DNA of 64,000 bases from Propionispora sp. 2/2-37. Its GTDB lineage: Bacteria > Bacillota > Negativicutes > Propionisporales > Propionisporaceae. Position 1 is the stretch's first letter, and each line of letters begins with the position of its first letter. Below the pieces are notes generated by a model that was given only the letters and a program-made list of their open reading frames with translations, was not told the origin of the DNA and searched no databases. The position numbers and the translations under genes were made by a program. Positions 9,381 through 18,441 of the stretch are shown in pieces. Location of the stretch: contig NZ_CYSP01000020.1 of NCBI RefSeq assembly GCF_001298735.1, positions 1 to 64,000 on the forward strand, given 5' to 3'.

Positions 9381-9414
9381 AAAAATCAGGCGAAGGTAAT
9401 TCGCCTGATTTTTG
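9381..9414 (+). terminator. Terminator of alaS
   Basis: AAAAATCAGGCGA (9381-9393) pairs with its exact complement 9401-9413. The A/T flanks make it able to work on both strands. Confidence 0.9.
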
Positions 9415-9538
9415 TAATAGTGGCAATAAAATTCATCCAAGATTTAAATAATAAGGTGTGTTATTTTAAAGGAAAAGTTTGTTTGAGCCCGAATATATGG
9501 TATATATAGGGAGATAATAGAAAAGAGGAGGATGCCCT

Positions 9539-9799
9539 ATGTCAAATGTATCGCAAGAAACCATGATGTTTCGTGTGGAAAATGAAGAAAACATGGCTGC
9601 GGCCGCTATTATTGCCATAGTCGATAAAGCTTTGAAAGATAAGGGGTACAATCCTGTTAATCAAATAGTAGGATATCTTTTATCCGGTGATCCCACCTAT
9701 ATTACAAGTTATAATAATGCCCGGAGTTTAATAAGAAAATTAGAACGTGATGAATTATTGGAAGAGTTTGTTCGGGCATATCTGAAAGATAAGGAATGA
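9539..9799 (+). CDS. ireB: IreB family regulatory phosphoprotein
   Basis: This 86-residue protein belongs to the UPF0297/IreB family ([18 protein letters not shown] is its core). In Enterococcus IreB is a substrate of the PASTA kinase IreK and lowers intrinsic cephalosporin resistance. N-terminal serines and threonines (residues 2-8) fit the known phosphorylation region. The start has GAGGAGG before it. The ireB-ruvX-DUF1292 order is the conserved yrzL-yrrK-yrzB set of Bacillus. Confidence 0.93.
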   Translation: MSNVSQETMMFRVENEENMAAAAIIAIVDKALKDKGYNPVNQIVGYLLSGDPTYITSYNNARSLIRKLERDELLEEFVRAYLKDKE

Positions 9800-9858
9800 T
9801 GTTAAGTATAATATCGGAGGGTTTATCAAAAAATAGGGCCGTAAGTTTGCGAGGTAAT

Positions 9859-10287
9859 ATGCGTATTTTGGGACTTGATGTTGGCGATAAGACAATTGGC
9901 GTAGCAGTTAGCGATCTGTTGCAGCTCACTGCACAAGGGGTTGAAGTGATCCGACGGCGTACAGAAGATCACGATTTTTCCAGACTAAATGAGTTAATTA
10001 ATCAATATGAAGTTGATTCTGTTGTTGTAGGGCTGCCGAAAAATATGAACGGAACTATTGGTCCCAGGGGAGAATTCACTCAAAAATTTGCTGAAGATCT
10101 GGAGAAAAAATTTCCTCTGCTTAACGTTGTTTTGTGGGATGAACGCTTGTCCACCGTGGCTGCAGAAAAATCGCTCATTGCAGCAGATGTTAGCAGGAAT
10201 AAGCGTCGCCAGGTAATTGACAAGATGGCTGCGGTTTTTATTCTGCAGGGATACCTTGATAGCCTGCCACGTCATCAAATTCCTTGA
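9859..10287 (+). CDS. ruvX: Holliday junction resolvase-like / pre-16S rRNA nuclease YqgF
   Basis: This 142-residue RNase H-fold protein carries the acidic motifs [16 protein letters not shown] near the start, [10 protein letters not shown] in the middle and [11 protein letters not shown] near the end. The family (YqgF/RuvX) matures the 16S rRNA 5' end. The ATG at 9859 gives the usual N-terminus; the open frame reaches back to 9796, overlapping ireB, and that start cannot be excluded because only GAGG with a short spacing precedes 9859. Confidence 0.9.
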   Translation: MRILGLDVGDKTIGVAVSDLLQLTAQGVEVIRRRTEDHDFSRLNELINQYEVDSVVVGLPKNMNGTIGPRGEFTQKFAEDLEKKFPLLNVVLWDERLSTVAAEKSLIAADVSRNKRRQVIDKMAAVFILQGYLDSLPRHQIP

Positions 10288-10312
10288 CAGGGCATGGTTT
10301 CTGGGATAGAAT
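10284..10312 (+). promoter_or_regulatory. Internal sigma-A promoter before the DUF1292 gene
   Basis: TTGACA at 10284-10289, a 17-base spacer and TAGAAT at 10307-10312. It overlaps the ruvX stop codon, so the next gene can be transcribed on its own. Confidence 0.65.
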
Positions 10313-10343
10313 TTACAAGATACTAAACAAAAGAGGTGAGAGA

Positions 10344-10679
10344 ATGGCTGATTTTGAAAATGATGATTTAGATGAACTTGACGAAGAATCAGTAGTGGTT
10401 ATGACTGACGAAGAGGGAAATGAATATTACTATCGTGAAGATATGATTATTCCTGTCGGGGAAAAACGATATGCAATCCTGATTCCCATTGATATTGAAG
10501 ATTGTCATTGTGAAGATCATGATTGTGATTGCGATGATGAAGAGATTGATGTATACATAGCTCGTGTTGATGTTGATGATTCCGGTGAGGATGTATATGT
10601 TGATCCCACGGACGAGGAATTTGAAGAAGTTCGCAAGGCCTATGAGGAGCTTATGGAAGAGGAAGATGAAGCTGAATAG
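10344..10679 (+). CDS. DUF1292 protein (YrzB-like)
   Basis: This 111-residue, very acidic protein contains the DUF1292 core (VMTDEEGNEYYY to AILIPID). Function unknown; it is always near ireB and ruvX in Firmicutes. Unusually it carries a cysteine/histidine cluster, CHCEDHDCDC, at about residues 53-62, which could bind a metal. The start has AGAGGTGAGAG before it. The frame open to 10284 overlaps ruvX and is not used in this reading. Confidence 0.88.
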   Translation: MADFENDDLDELDEESVVVMTDEEGNEYYYREDMIIPVGEKRYAILIPIDIEDCHCEDHDCDCDDEEIDVYIARVDVDDSGEDVYVDPTDEEFEEVRKAYEELMEEEDEAE

Positions 10680-10693
10680 GCTTCATTTTTTTT
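10666..10693 (+). terminator. Terminator overlapping the DUF1292 stop codon
   Basis: ATGAAGC (10666-10672) pairs with GCTTCAT (10680-10686) around a seven-base loop that contains the stop codon, followed by seven T. Confidence 0.75.
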
Positions 10694-10749
10694 GTCTGAT
10701 TGTGTATAATAAAGTCATTGTAAGGGGATAGTTAGGCAGGTGAAATAAA

Positions 10750-11760
10750 TTGGAACAACGGACTTGGATAACAGTAAAGTGGCCGTTATGGGTAATTTTG
10801 GCAGTTTTTTCATTTAGTATGTTTATATTAGGTATGATGCAGCCTGCAACACCGGCAAAGGGAGAGGCCGTGGTGATTGTGGTAAAGACAGGAATGAATT
10901 CCGAGCAAATTGCCCAAATGCTATACAAACAGGGAGTTATTGAAAGCGCAGGTATGTTTCAACTTGTGGCTAAATGGAAGAGTCTGGGGAATTCCCTGCA
11001 GGCCGGCGAGTATTCCATTATTAAGGGGACAGCTGTAACTAAAATTGTCGATATGTTGGCGAGAGGTCAGACTAATTATCAACAGTTGACAATCCCAGAG
11101 GGATATACTGTCAATCAAATTGCAAAATTGATTGGTGATAAACAGCTCGGGAATCCGGAGAAATTTCGGGAACTAGCCAGACGGCAGGCAGGATATGATT
11201 ATATGGCAGATACTGATCCGGCGGTTATGTATGCCACAGAAGGGTATTTATTCCCCGATACTTATCAGATCGCGAAGGGGGCTACTGAAGAAGAATTGCT
11301 AAATATGCTATTACATCAGTTCAATGAAAAACTTACCTCGCAAATGCGGGAAAGGGCAAAGACAATGGGATTGTCTGTAAAGGAACTGATTATTTTGGCT
11401 TCTTTAGTGGAGAAAGAGGCACAATTGGAAAAGGACCGCCCGGTTATAGCTGGTGTCTTTCTTAACCGGTTAAAGCAGGACATGCCTTTGCAATCCTGTG
11501 CTACAATTCAATATATTCTGGGTTATCCTAAGCCCGAACTCACGGTTGAAGATACTCGAATAGCGTCGCCTTTTAATACGTATCAACATAGAGGTTTGCC
11601 TCCCGGCCCTATTGCCAACCCAGGCATGGCATCTATTAATGCGGTGTTGCACGCCGCTCCGACCGACTACTTGTATTTCGTTGCCGATAAAAATGGCGCT
11701 CACCATTTTAGCCGGACTTACGATGAACATCTGCAAGAAATTGAAAAGGTGCGTAACTAA
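10750..11760 (+). CDS. mltG: Endolytic transglycosylase MltG
   Basis: This 336-residue membrane protein cuts nascent peptidoglycan strands and sets glycan length. A transmembrane segment lies at about residues 11-31, then a LysM-like region and the YceG catalytic domain with the glutamate in LASLVEKEAQ and the conserved tail SPFNTYQHRGLPPGPIANPG. The start is TTG with GGCAGGTG before it. TATAAT at 10705-10710 may be a -10 element. It leads an operon with trmR and trhP, as yrrL does in Bacillus. Confidence 0.94.
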   Translation: MEQRTWITVKWPLWVILAVFSFSMFILGMMQPATPAKGEAVVIVVKTGMNSEQIAQMLYKQGVIESAGMFQLVAKWKSLGNSLQAGEYSIIKGTAVTKIVDMLARGQTNYQQLTIPEGYTVNQIAKLIGDKQLGNPEKFRELARRQAGYDYMADTDPAVMYATEGYLFPDTYQIAKGATEEELLNMLLHQFNEKLTSQMRERAKTMGLSVKELIILASLVEKEAQLEKDRPVIAGVFLNRLKQDMPLQSCATIQYILGYPKPELTVEDTRIASPFNTYQHRGLPPGPIANPGMASINAVLHAAPTDYLYFVADKNGAHHFSRTYDEHLQEIEKVRN

Positions 11761-12374
11761 TGACTGAACTTTTTGAAGAATCATATCTGTTAAATGAAAT
11801 GAGAAACTATGCAAAAACAAATCACATTCCTATTATAGCACCGGAGGGAGCTTCTTTATTACTTCAGGCAATTCTTGCCCGTCAGCCGCATGTTATTTTG
11901 GAAATCGGATCGGCTATTGCTTATTCGACGCTACTGATGGCTATGTGTATGCCGCCGGGGGCTTCTATTATAACGATTGAAATTAATGACGACAGGATCG
12001 AAACAGCGCAAGAGTATATAGCCAGGTCAGGTTTTGCCAGCCGCATTCAGTTAATTCAGGGTGATGCGGCTGTTGTTCTTCCCACTCTGCAGGGGAGTTT
12101 TGATTTTGTGTTTATTGATGCAGCTAAGGGGCAATATTTAGATTATCTGAATAAAATAAAGACCCGGCTCGCTCCGCAGGCTACGATTATTGCCGATAAT
12201 GTTTTATTTCGCGGCATGGTTAGGTCGGATGCAAAACCGCCCAGACGATTTAAAACCATTGTAAAACGGTTACGCGATTATTTGCATTTTGTGACTACCC
12301 ATCCCGAATTTACCACACAGACGTATGAGCATGGAGACGGCCTGGCAATTTCATATTATCAAAGGAGCGAATGA
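11760..12374 (+). CDS. trmR: tRNA 5-hydroxyuridine methyltransferase (O-methyltransferase family)
   Basis: This 204-residue SAM-dependent methyltransferase has the SAM motif LEIGSAIAYST and the catalytic VFIDAAKGQYLDYL of the catechol O-methyltransferase fold. In Bacillus the gene at this place, yrrM, is TrmR, which converts ho5U34 to mo5U34 in tRNA. It overlaps the mltG stop by one base and the next gene by four, so all three are coupled. The assignment rests on gene order and family. Confidence 0.85.
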   Translation: MTELFEESYLLNEMRNYAKTNHIPIIAPEGASLLLQAILARQPHVILEIGSAIAYSTLLMAMCMPPGASIITIEINDDRIETAQEYIARSGFASRIQLIQGDAAVVLPTLQGSFDFVFIDAAKGQYLDYLNKIKTRLAPQATIIADNVLFRGMVRSDAKPPRRFKTIVKRLRDYLHFVTTHPEFTTQTYEHGDGLAISYYQRSE

Positions 12375-13603
12375 ATGTGCATATACCTGAGCTTTTGGCT
12401 CCGGCAGGCAATTTAGAAAAATGCAAAATGGCCCTATTATATGGCGCTGATGCTGTTTATATGGGGGGAAAAGATTTTGGCCTCAGAGCCTTTGGCGGTA
12501 ATCTGAACGATAATGAGTTACAGGATGCAGTCCGGTTTGCACATAGTTTAAAAAAGAAAGCATATGTTACAGTTAATATCTTTCCTTATCAGGAAGATTT
12601 AATTAAGTTGCCGGACTATATTGAGTTTTTATCTCAAATTGCCGCGGATGCAGTGATTGTCTCCGATCTAGGTGTTTTTCGTTTAGTTCGAGACATAGCA
12701 CCTGAGATGGCGATTCATGTCAGTACACAGGCAAACAACATTAACTGGTCTTCCGTACTTGCCTGGCAGGAGATGGGGGCCAGTCGCGTTGTCTTGGCTC
12801 GTGAATTATCATTAGCGGATATTGAAGTCATCCGTTCGAAGGCCAATATTGAACTGGAGGCGTTTGTACATGGGGCCATGTGTATTTCTTATTCCGGTCG
12901 TTGTTTGTTGAGCAACTATTTTACTGGTCGTGACGCCAATCATGGTGAATGTGCCCAGCCTTGCCGTTGGAAATACTCGCTTGTTGAAGAGAAACGTCCC
13001 GGGCAGTATTTTCCGGTTATGGAAGACGGGCGCGGCACTTATATTTTTAATTCTAAAGATTTGTGTCTACTTCCTTATCTGCCTCAATTGGTCCAGGCAG
13101 GTATTGATAGTTTTAAAATTGAAGGACGAATGAAGAGTATACATTATGTCGCTACAGTAGTAAAAGCCTATCGTGAAGCTTTGGACAGCTTGGCACAAGA
13201 TCCTCAGGGTTATCACATGAAATCTGTTTGGCAGGAAGAATTAAATAAGGTTTCCCATCGCGAGTATACCAGCGGTTTTTATTTTAAGAAAACGACAGAA
13301 GCGGATCAGATTTACGGGTCTTCTTCCTACACGCAGACGCATGATTTTATCGGATTGATACATTCTTATCAGAGTGATACTGGTGTGGCTCTGGTGGAGC
13401 AGCGAAATCATATGAAAGTTGGGGATATAGTTGAAATAGCACAGCCCGGTTGTCCTAATTTTACGCAAAAAATTGAAGAAATGTTTGATAGTGAAGGAAA
13501 TGCAATTTCTGCGGCGCCGCATCCGCAACAAATGATTCGCCTGCCTGTTAAACAAGCTGTGGTACCATATGCTATGATACGTAGAAAGGTGAGACCATCG
13601 TGA
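12371..13603 (+). CDS. U32 family protein, tRNA U34 hydroxylation (TrhP-like)
   Basis: This 410-residue protein carries the U32 signature (LEAFVHGAMCISYSGRC) and four cysteines in C-x6-C-x16-C-x3-C spacing (about residues 168-197), which hold an Fe-S cluster. Members next to trmR (YrrN/YrrO in Bacillus, TrhP in E. coli) install the oxygen of 5-hydroxyuridine at tRNA position 34 from prephenate, so it should supply the substrate of TrmR. It is annotated as a collagenase-like peptidase in older work. GGAG precedes the ATG. Confidence 0.88.
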   Translation: MNVHIPELLAPAGNLEKCKMALLYGADAVYMGGKDFGLRAFGGNLNDNELQDAVRFAHSLKKKAYVTVNIFPYQEDLIKLPDYIEFLSQIAADAVIVSDLGVFRLVRDIAPEMAIHVSTQANNINWSSVLAWQEMGASRVVLARELSLADIEVIRSKANIELEAFVHGAMCISYSGRCLLSNYFTGRDANHGECAQPCRWKYSLVEEKRPGQYFPVMEDGRGTYIFNSKDLCLLPYLPQLVQAGIDSFKIEGRMKSIHYVATVVKAYREALDSLAQDPQGYHMKSVWQEELNKVSHREYTSGFYFKKTTEADQIYGSSSYTQTHDFIGLIHSYQSDTGVALVEQRNHMKVGDIVEIAQPGCPNFTQKIEEMFDSEGNAISAAPHPQQMIRLPVKQAVVPYAMIRRKVRPS

Positions 13604-13815
13604 ATAAGGAAGCCATATACATTCGGGTACTTCCGTCGGATATAAATTATATTAATCGAATTATGGAGGGATATGAATATTTAGGGATAGTGACTACAAT
13701 TAACCGTTCGGAGGGTATTTTAAAGGTCAGGGTTACACCGGACACATATGATGAAGTGGAAATGATCTTATCGCATTTGCCGGTCACAGTGGAAATGATT
13801 CCGCCTGTTGCTTAA
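13600..13815 (+). CDS. DUF4911 protein
   Basis: This 71-residue protein starts with GTG and overlaps the U32 gene by four bases. It matches the DUF4911 family in length and pattern (YIRVLPSDINYINRIMEGYE), a small ferredoxin-like alpha-beta fold, and has no obvious catalytic residues. Its tight coupling suggests a helper role in the same tRNA modification operon; that is inference. Confidence 0.75.
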   Translation: MNKEAIYIRVLPSDINYINRIMEGYEYLGIVTTINRSEGILKVRVTPDTYDEVEMILSHLPVTVEMIPPVA

Positions 13816-13856
13816 AATTATTAATGAAAAGCCATACTACACACAGAGGTGATAGG

Positions 13857-15515
13857 ATGGCTTATTCTGTTGGTCGCATTTATAAAATTGCTTGCTTTTT
13901 TTTCGTGATAGGCAGCTTGTTAATTGCCCGGTTATTTTATTTGCAGGTTCTGGAAAGTCCTAAACTTGCCATTGAAGGCTTAAGCGGACGGGTTGAAGAA
14001 GTCCCGGTGGGAGTTTCCCGCGGCAATATCTATGACCGAAACGGAATTCCTTTAACTAATACTGCACAGTCTTTTTATTTAACTGTTTTCCCGGGGCAGA
14101 TAAAAGATAAAAAACAGACGGTAGATCAATTGGTCAATCTGTTGGGATTAGATAAACAAGTAATTTCGCAACAGTTAATGGAAGAATGGCGTCCTTTTAA
14201 AATTAATACGGCTCTTACTGAGGCTGAGGCACAACAGATCAATCAAATGCATATGCCAGGTGTTTTGGCTATTGCCGAAAAAAATCGCTATGGACATAGT
14301 TCACTAGCCGTTCATGTGACAGGCTATGTTAATGCAGCGGATAATCGGGGTGTTAGCGGCATTGAAAGTATGTACGATGAGTTGTTAGCAGGGGATCAGA
14401 CTGAGCATGTTGCCGCTCTGGTTGATGCGGGGCAGCGGCTAATCCCGGGATTGGGTTATACCCGACTGAAATTGGGGAGTAATACGGAGCCTAGTAATGT
14501 TGTACTGACTTTGGACAGCCGGATTCAAAAAGTGGTGGAAACGGTTATGGATAGGTATGGCATTAAAGGAGCAATCGTGATCCTGCAGCCTTATACCGGT
14601 GAAATTCTAGCCATGGCATCCCGTCCCAATTTCGATCCTGAGCATATTGAAAGTTATTTAAATCTAAATACAGCTCCTTTCCTCAATCGGGCTCTTTCCG
14701 CTTATCAGCCTGGATCGGTTTTTAAATTGGTGGTGGCTGCCGCTGCTCTGGAAAACCATATCGTTCAGCCTGAAGATGTGTTTTTTGATCCCGGCTATGT
14801 AACAGTTAATGATTTGCGTTTTTATGGCTGGGACTATGAACGGGGCGAACGTGGTTATATTACTTTTACTGATGCTATGGCTTACTCAAGCAATCCAACA
14901 TTTATTACGGTAGGGTTAAAACTAGGAGCTGAAAAATTAATATCCTTTGCCCATAAACTGGGATTTGGTTCAAAAACCAGCTTGTCTTTTGACGAGGAAG
15001 CTGCGGGAAACTTGCCAGTAAGTGACAATATTTATCCCGGTGAACTGGCTAACCTGGCAATCGGCCAGGGGAGTTTCGAGGCGACGCCTTTACAATTTGC
15101 CGCTTTAGTGGCAACGATTGTCAATGATGGAATCAAAGTTAATCCATATATAGTTGGCAAACTGACTAATGTTGATGGTAAGGTAATAAAAACATTTAGT
15201 CCGAATCAAGGGGTTAGAGTATTTTCAAGCAATACAGCCCAAGCGATGCGTCGGATGATGACAGCTGTCACCCGTTATGGGACGGGAGAAGCAGCCGACA
15301 TACCGGATTTTGGCTCGGCTGGTAAAACCGGTTCAGCAGAAACTGGCCGGATGCAAAAAGGAAAAAGTGTAAATCATGCATGGTTTGCTGGTTATACACC
15401 GCTTGAGCGGCCACAGTATGCCGCCGTTATTTTTGTAGAGGAGGGGAGATCGGGCGGTGATGTTGCTGCCCCCCTATTTCATGAGATTTTTACCCAAATA
15501 TTGAAAAAGTCATGA
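13857..15515 (+). CDS. Class B penicillin-binding protein (transpeptidase)
   Basis: This 552-residue peptidoglycan transpeptidase has an N-terminal membrane anchor (about residues 8-26), a PBP dimerisation domain starting at SRGNIYDRNG, and the transpeptidase motifs SVFK (SxxK), SSN (SxN) and KTGSAE (KTG). There are no PASTA domains. ATG 13857 has GAGGTGAT six bases before it and is preferred to ATG 13824. It could be FtsI-like or a sporulation PBP such as SpoVD; the sequence does not decide. Confidence 0.9.
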   Translation: MAYSVGRIYKIACFFFVIGSLLIARLFYLQVLESPKLAIEGLSGRVEEVPVGVSRGNIYDRNGIPLTNTAQSFYLTVFPGQIKDKKQTVDQLVNLLGLDKQVISQQLMEEWRPFKINTALTEAEAQQINQMHMPGVLAIAEKNRYGHSSLAVHVTGYVNAADNRGVSGIESMYDELLAGDQTEHVAALVDAGQRLIPGLGYTRLKLGSNTEPSNVVLTLDSRIQKVVETVMDRYGIKGAIVILQPYTGEILAMASRPNFDPEHIESYLNLNTAPFLNRALSAYQPGSVFKLVVAAAALENHIVQPEDVFFDPGYVTVNDLRFYGWDYERGERGYITFTDAMAYSSNPTFITVGLKLGAEKLISFAHKLGFGSKTSLSFDEEAAGNLPVSDNIYPGELANLAIGQGSFEATPLQFAALVATIVNDGIKVNPYIVGKLTNVDGKVIKTFSPNQGVRVFSSNTAQAMRRMMTAVTRYGTGEAADIPDFGSAGKTGSAETGRMQKGKSVNHAWFAGYTPLERPQYAAVIFVEEGRSGGDVAAPLFHEIFTQILKKS

Positions 15516-15603
15516 TTTTTTGCAAAAAACAGTTTGTAATATAGGCAAAAATATAAAATCGTGGTAAAATTATAAAGTTAATTGATCTAGAGGTTGTGAT
15601 AAT

Positions 15604-16059
15604 TTGGTTGATAAGAAGCCTTGTATTTTGGTGCTGCATGGACCAAATTTAAATTTGTTGGGCAGACGGGAACCTGAAATATATGGAACTTTCACTTTAG
15701 AGGATATTAATGGGCAACTAAAAGAGCGGGCAGATGAGTTGGGCTTAGGTATTGATTTTATTCAAACCAATTATGAGGGAAAAATGATTGAGAGTATTCA
15801 AGAGTCTGACGGACGTTATGATTGTATTATCTTAAACGCGGCGGCATTTACACATTACAGCATTGCAGTGAGGGATGCAATTGCTGCTGTTTCCACTCCG
15901 GTTATTGAAGTTCATTTATCTAACATCTATAAGCGGGAAGAGTTTCGGCATTATTCGGTTATTTCTTCTGTGGTGTGCGGTCAGATTAGCGGTTTTGGAA
16001 CGGACAGCTATCTTTTGGCTTTGGAAGGAGCGGCCAGAATGATTCATAGGGGGAATTAG
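15604..16059 (+). CDS. aroQ: 3-dehydroquinate dehydratase, type II
   Basis: This 151-residue enzyme of the shikimate pathway turns 3-dehydroquinate into 3-dehydroshikimate. The motifs LHGPNLNLLGRREPEIYG (catalytic Tyr), LNAAAFTHYSIA and EVHLSN (catalytic His) are all present, and the length fits the family. The TTG start has AGAGGTTG before it. Confidence 0.95.
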   Translation: MVDKKPCILVLHGPNLNLLGRREPEIYGTFTLEDINGQLKERADELGLGIDFIQTNYEGKMIESIQESDGRYDCIILNAAAFTHYSIAVRDAIAAVSTPVIEVHLSNIYKREEFRHYSVISSVVCGQISGFGTDSYLLALEGAARMIHRGN

Positions 16060-16061
16060 GT

Positions 16062-17147
16062 GTGCAGCCAAGAATACGACGTTTACGTGATTTCATGGCT
16101 AATCATGGTCTTGACGGATTTTTAGTCAGTAAACCGGAAAATAGACGATATTTTAGTGGCTTTACCGGTTCGGCCGGAGTTCTGTTTATTACGGAAAATC
16201 AGGCCAAGCTGTTGACCGATTTTCGTTATATGGAACAAGCTACCGACCAGGCAGGCGATCAATATGATATCATCCGGTATGGAGGAAGTACAGATAATAG
16301 TCTTTATAAAGTTGTGTCCGGACTTGTAGCTCATCACAAGCTTTGTAAAGTTGGGTTTGAAGGTGATTTTACAACCTTTCAGATTTATTCCAGTTTGATA
16401 AGGGAGGTACCCGGCTGTCTTTTCGAGTCGGCTCAACTAGACGGATTGCGGGTGGTAAAAGACGAAAGGGAACTGGGGCTTATCAGGAAAGCCGTAAACA
16501 TTGCTGATCAGGCGTTTACACATATATTATCCGTTATTAAGCCGGGGATTAGTGAGTATGATGTAGCCTTGGAACTTGAATATAAAATGCGGCGGTTAGG
16601 AGCAGAAAAGCCCGCTTTTGATACGATTGTGGCTTCTGGTCTGCGTGGTGCGTTGCCGCATGCCACACCACTGTCTGATAAACTGCTGGCTGAAGGCGAA
16701 TTCATTACAATGGATTTTGGCGCGGTTTATCAGGGTTACCATTCGGATATTACTAGAACTGTAGTTTTGGGGTGTGCCAATAAGAAACAAAAAAAATTAT
16801 ACGACCTTGTTCTTAGCGCCCAAACTGCTGGAGTAGCGGCGGTCGCTTCCGGGAAAGTATGCCGGGATGTTGATAAAGTTGCCCGCAATATAATCTCTGA
16901 TGCCGGATATGGCGAATTCTTCGGGCATGGATTAGGTCATGGCGTTGGACTTGCCATTCATGAGGAACCGCGGCTGACTGTATCCAGTGAGGATGTGGTG
17001 TTAAAGGAAAACATGGTGGTTACGGTTGAGCCGGGAATATATTTGCCGGGGTGGGGTGGTTTGCGGATTGAGGACACAGTAGTTGTTTGTGCTGGTGGCA
17101 GTGAAATTTTAACTGCCAGCAGTAAACAATTAATAGAAATACAGTAA
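16062..17147 (+). CDS. Xaa-Pro aminopeptidase, M24 family
   Basis: This 361-residue cytoplasmic metallopeptidase removes the first residue of peptides with proline in position two. The N-terminal creatinase-like domain is followed by the pita-bread domain with the metal ligands in MDFGAVYQGYHSDITRT (two Asp), GHGLGHGVGL (His), VEPGIY and LRIED (Glu). It starts with GTG two bases after aroQ and precedes efp, a common Firmicute order. Confidence 0.93.
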   Translation: MQPRIRRLRDFMANHGLDGFLVSKPENRRYFSGFTGSAGVLFITENQAKLLTDFRYMEQATDQAGDQYDIIRYGGSTDNSLYKVVSGLVAHHKLCKVGFEGDFTTFQIYSSLIREVPGCLFESAQLDGLRVVKDERELGLIRKAVNIADQAFTHILSVIKPGISEYDVALELEYKMRRLGAEKPAFDTIVASGLRGALPHATPLSDKLLAEGEFITMDFGAVYQGYHSDITRTVVLGCANKKQKKLYDLVLSAQTAGVAAVASGKVCRDVDKVARNIISDAGYGEFFGHGLGHGVGLAIHEEPRLTVSSEDVVLKENMVVTVEPGIYLPGWGGLRIEDTVVVCAGGSEILTASSKQLIEIQ

Positions 17148-17176
17148 TTATAGGTATTGTTTGGAGGTAAACAGTA

Positions 17177-17734
17177 ATGATTTCATCAAGTGATTTTCGT
17201 AATGGAGTAACAATTGAAATTGATAATGATGTCTGGCAGGTAGTTGATTTTCAGCACGTTAAACCGGGTAAAGGAGCCGCCTTTGTGCGTGCAAAGTTAA
17301 AGAATGCACGTACGGGGGCGGTTGTTGAGCGTACGTTTAATCCTGGTGAAAAACTACCTAAAGCTCATGTTGATCGCCGCGAAATGCAGTTTCTGTATGA
17401 AAGTGATGGCGCCTATAATGTAATGGATAATGAGACTTTTGAGCAATTTTCCTTGTCAAGTGAACAGTTAGGTGAGGCAACAAGATATTTAAAGGAAAAT
17501 ATGAATATTAACGTTATATTTTTCCAGGGAACAGTGATTGGCGTGGATTTGCCGACTTCTGTCGAGTTAACTGTTGTTGAAACCGATCCCGGAATTCGTG
17601 GTGATACGGCTACAGGAGGAACTAAACCGGCCAAGCTGGAAACAGGATATGTTGTACGTGTGCCGCTGTTTATTAATGTGGGTGAAGTGTTAAGAATCGA
17701 TACTCGTTCGGGTGAGTATATTGAGAGAGCTTAG
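17177..17734 (+). CDS. efp: Elongation factor P
   Basis: This 185-residue factor relieves ribosome stalling at proline runs. It has three beta-barrel domains; the tip loop that enters the peptidyl transferase centre reads [10 protein letters not shown], with the modifiable lysine at about residue 32. Neither epmA nor ymfI is nearby, so the modification type is open. A GGAGG site precedes the ATG. Confidence 0.96.
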   Translation: MISSSDFRNGVTIEIDNDVWQVVDFQHVKPGKGAAFVRAKLKNARTGAVVERTFNPGEKLPKAHVDRREMQFLYESDGAYNVMDNETFEQFSLSSEQLGEATRYLKENMNINVIFFQGTVIGVDLPTSVELTVVETDPGIRGDTATGGTKPAKLETGYVVRVPLFINVGEVLRIDTRSGEYIERA

Positions 17735-17747
17735 TTATATTTAAACT

Positions 17748-17780
17748 AAACCGCTGTGGAAAACAGCGGTTTTTGTTTTT
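17748..17780 (+). terminator. Terminator of efp
   Basis: AAACCGCTGT (17748-17757) pairs perfectly with 17763-17772 around GGAAA and is followed by T. Confidence 0.9.
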
Positions 17781-17857
17781 GGTCTATATTATGTTTTTTG
17801 TTTGGCTGGATATACTATGTATTGTACATGATGATAGCTATATAAAGGGGGGTAATC

Positions 17858-18310
17858 ATGGGAAATTTAAAAGAAAAAGTTGCATATCTGCAGGGCTTGA
17901 CACAAGGGCTAAACATTAGCGAACATTCGGCAGAAGGTAAATTAATCTTAAATATTATTGATGTGTTAGATGAAGTGGCAGATGAATTTTACGATATGAA
18001 TCTAGCGCACCAAGATCTTGAGGATTATGTGGAAACAATGGATGAGGACTTGACAGAACTGGAAGAACTGTATAAAGAAGATTTGTATCAGGCAGATGAA
18101 CTTGTCGAAGTGGATTGCCCTCATTGCCACGAGCGGGTAAATTTTGAAGCAGATATATTGGAAGAAGCCGGGGAGGTAGAAGTGACTTGTCCGTATTGTG
18201 GTAAAGTGGTATATAACAGCTTGGATTCAGAGTATATTCCCGGGACGATTGATATAAGTGATACGGATGACGTCGTGGATGTTCGCAGCACTATTCATCC
18301 GGGAGTGTAG
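17858..18310 (+). CDS. CD1247-type protein with C-terminal zinc ribbon
   Basis: This 150-residue protein has an acidic helical N-terminal half (residues 1-75) and a zinc ribbon with CPHC and CPYC knuckles (about residues 87-113). It resembles the CD1247 N-terminal domain proteins found between efp and spoIIIA in Clostridia. Function unknown. A strong GGGGGG site precedes the ATG. Confidence 0.7.
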   Translation: MGNLKEKVAYLQGLTQGLNISEHSAEGKLILNIIDVLDEVADEFYDMNLAHQDLEDYVETMDEDLTELEELYKEDLYQADELVEVDCPHCHERVNFEADILEEAGEVEVTCPYCGKVVYNSLDSEYIPGTIDISDTDDVVDVRSTIHPGV

Positions 18311-18350
18311 GACTTTGCTCTATATACGGAATATGTAATATAACTATTTT

Positions 18351-18378
18351 AAAAATCCTGGGTAACCGGGATTTTTTT
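18351..18378 (+). terminator. Terminator before spoIIIA
   Basis: An eleven-base-pair stem (one G-U pair) around GTAA is followed by T. Confidence 0.8.
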
Positions 18379-18390
18379 CTTTTGTTATTG

Positions 18391-18419
18391 GTATAAAGTA
18401 ATTCTTTTTTCATATCTAT
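18391..18419 (+). promoter_or_regulatory. Possible sigma-E promoter of spoIIIA
   Basis: GTATAAA at 18391-18397, a 13-base spacer and CATATCTAT at 18411-18419 resemble the mother-cell sigma-E consensus. The spoIIIA operon is sigma-E dependent in Bacillus. The -35 match is partial. Confidence 0.4.
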
Positions 18420-18441
18420 GTAAAGAAAGGATTGAAAGTAG

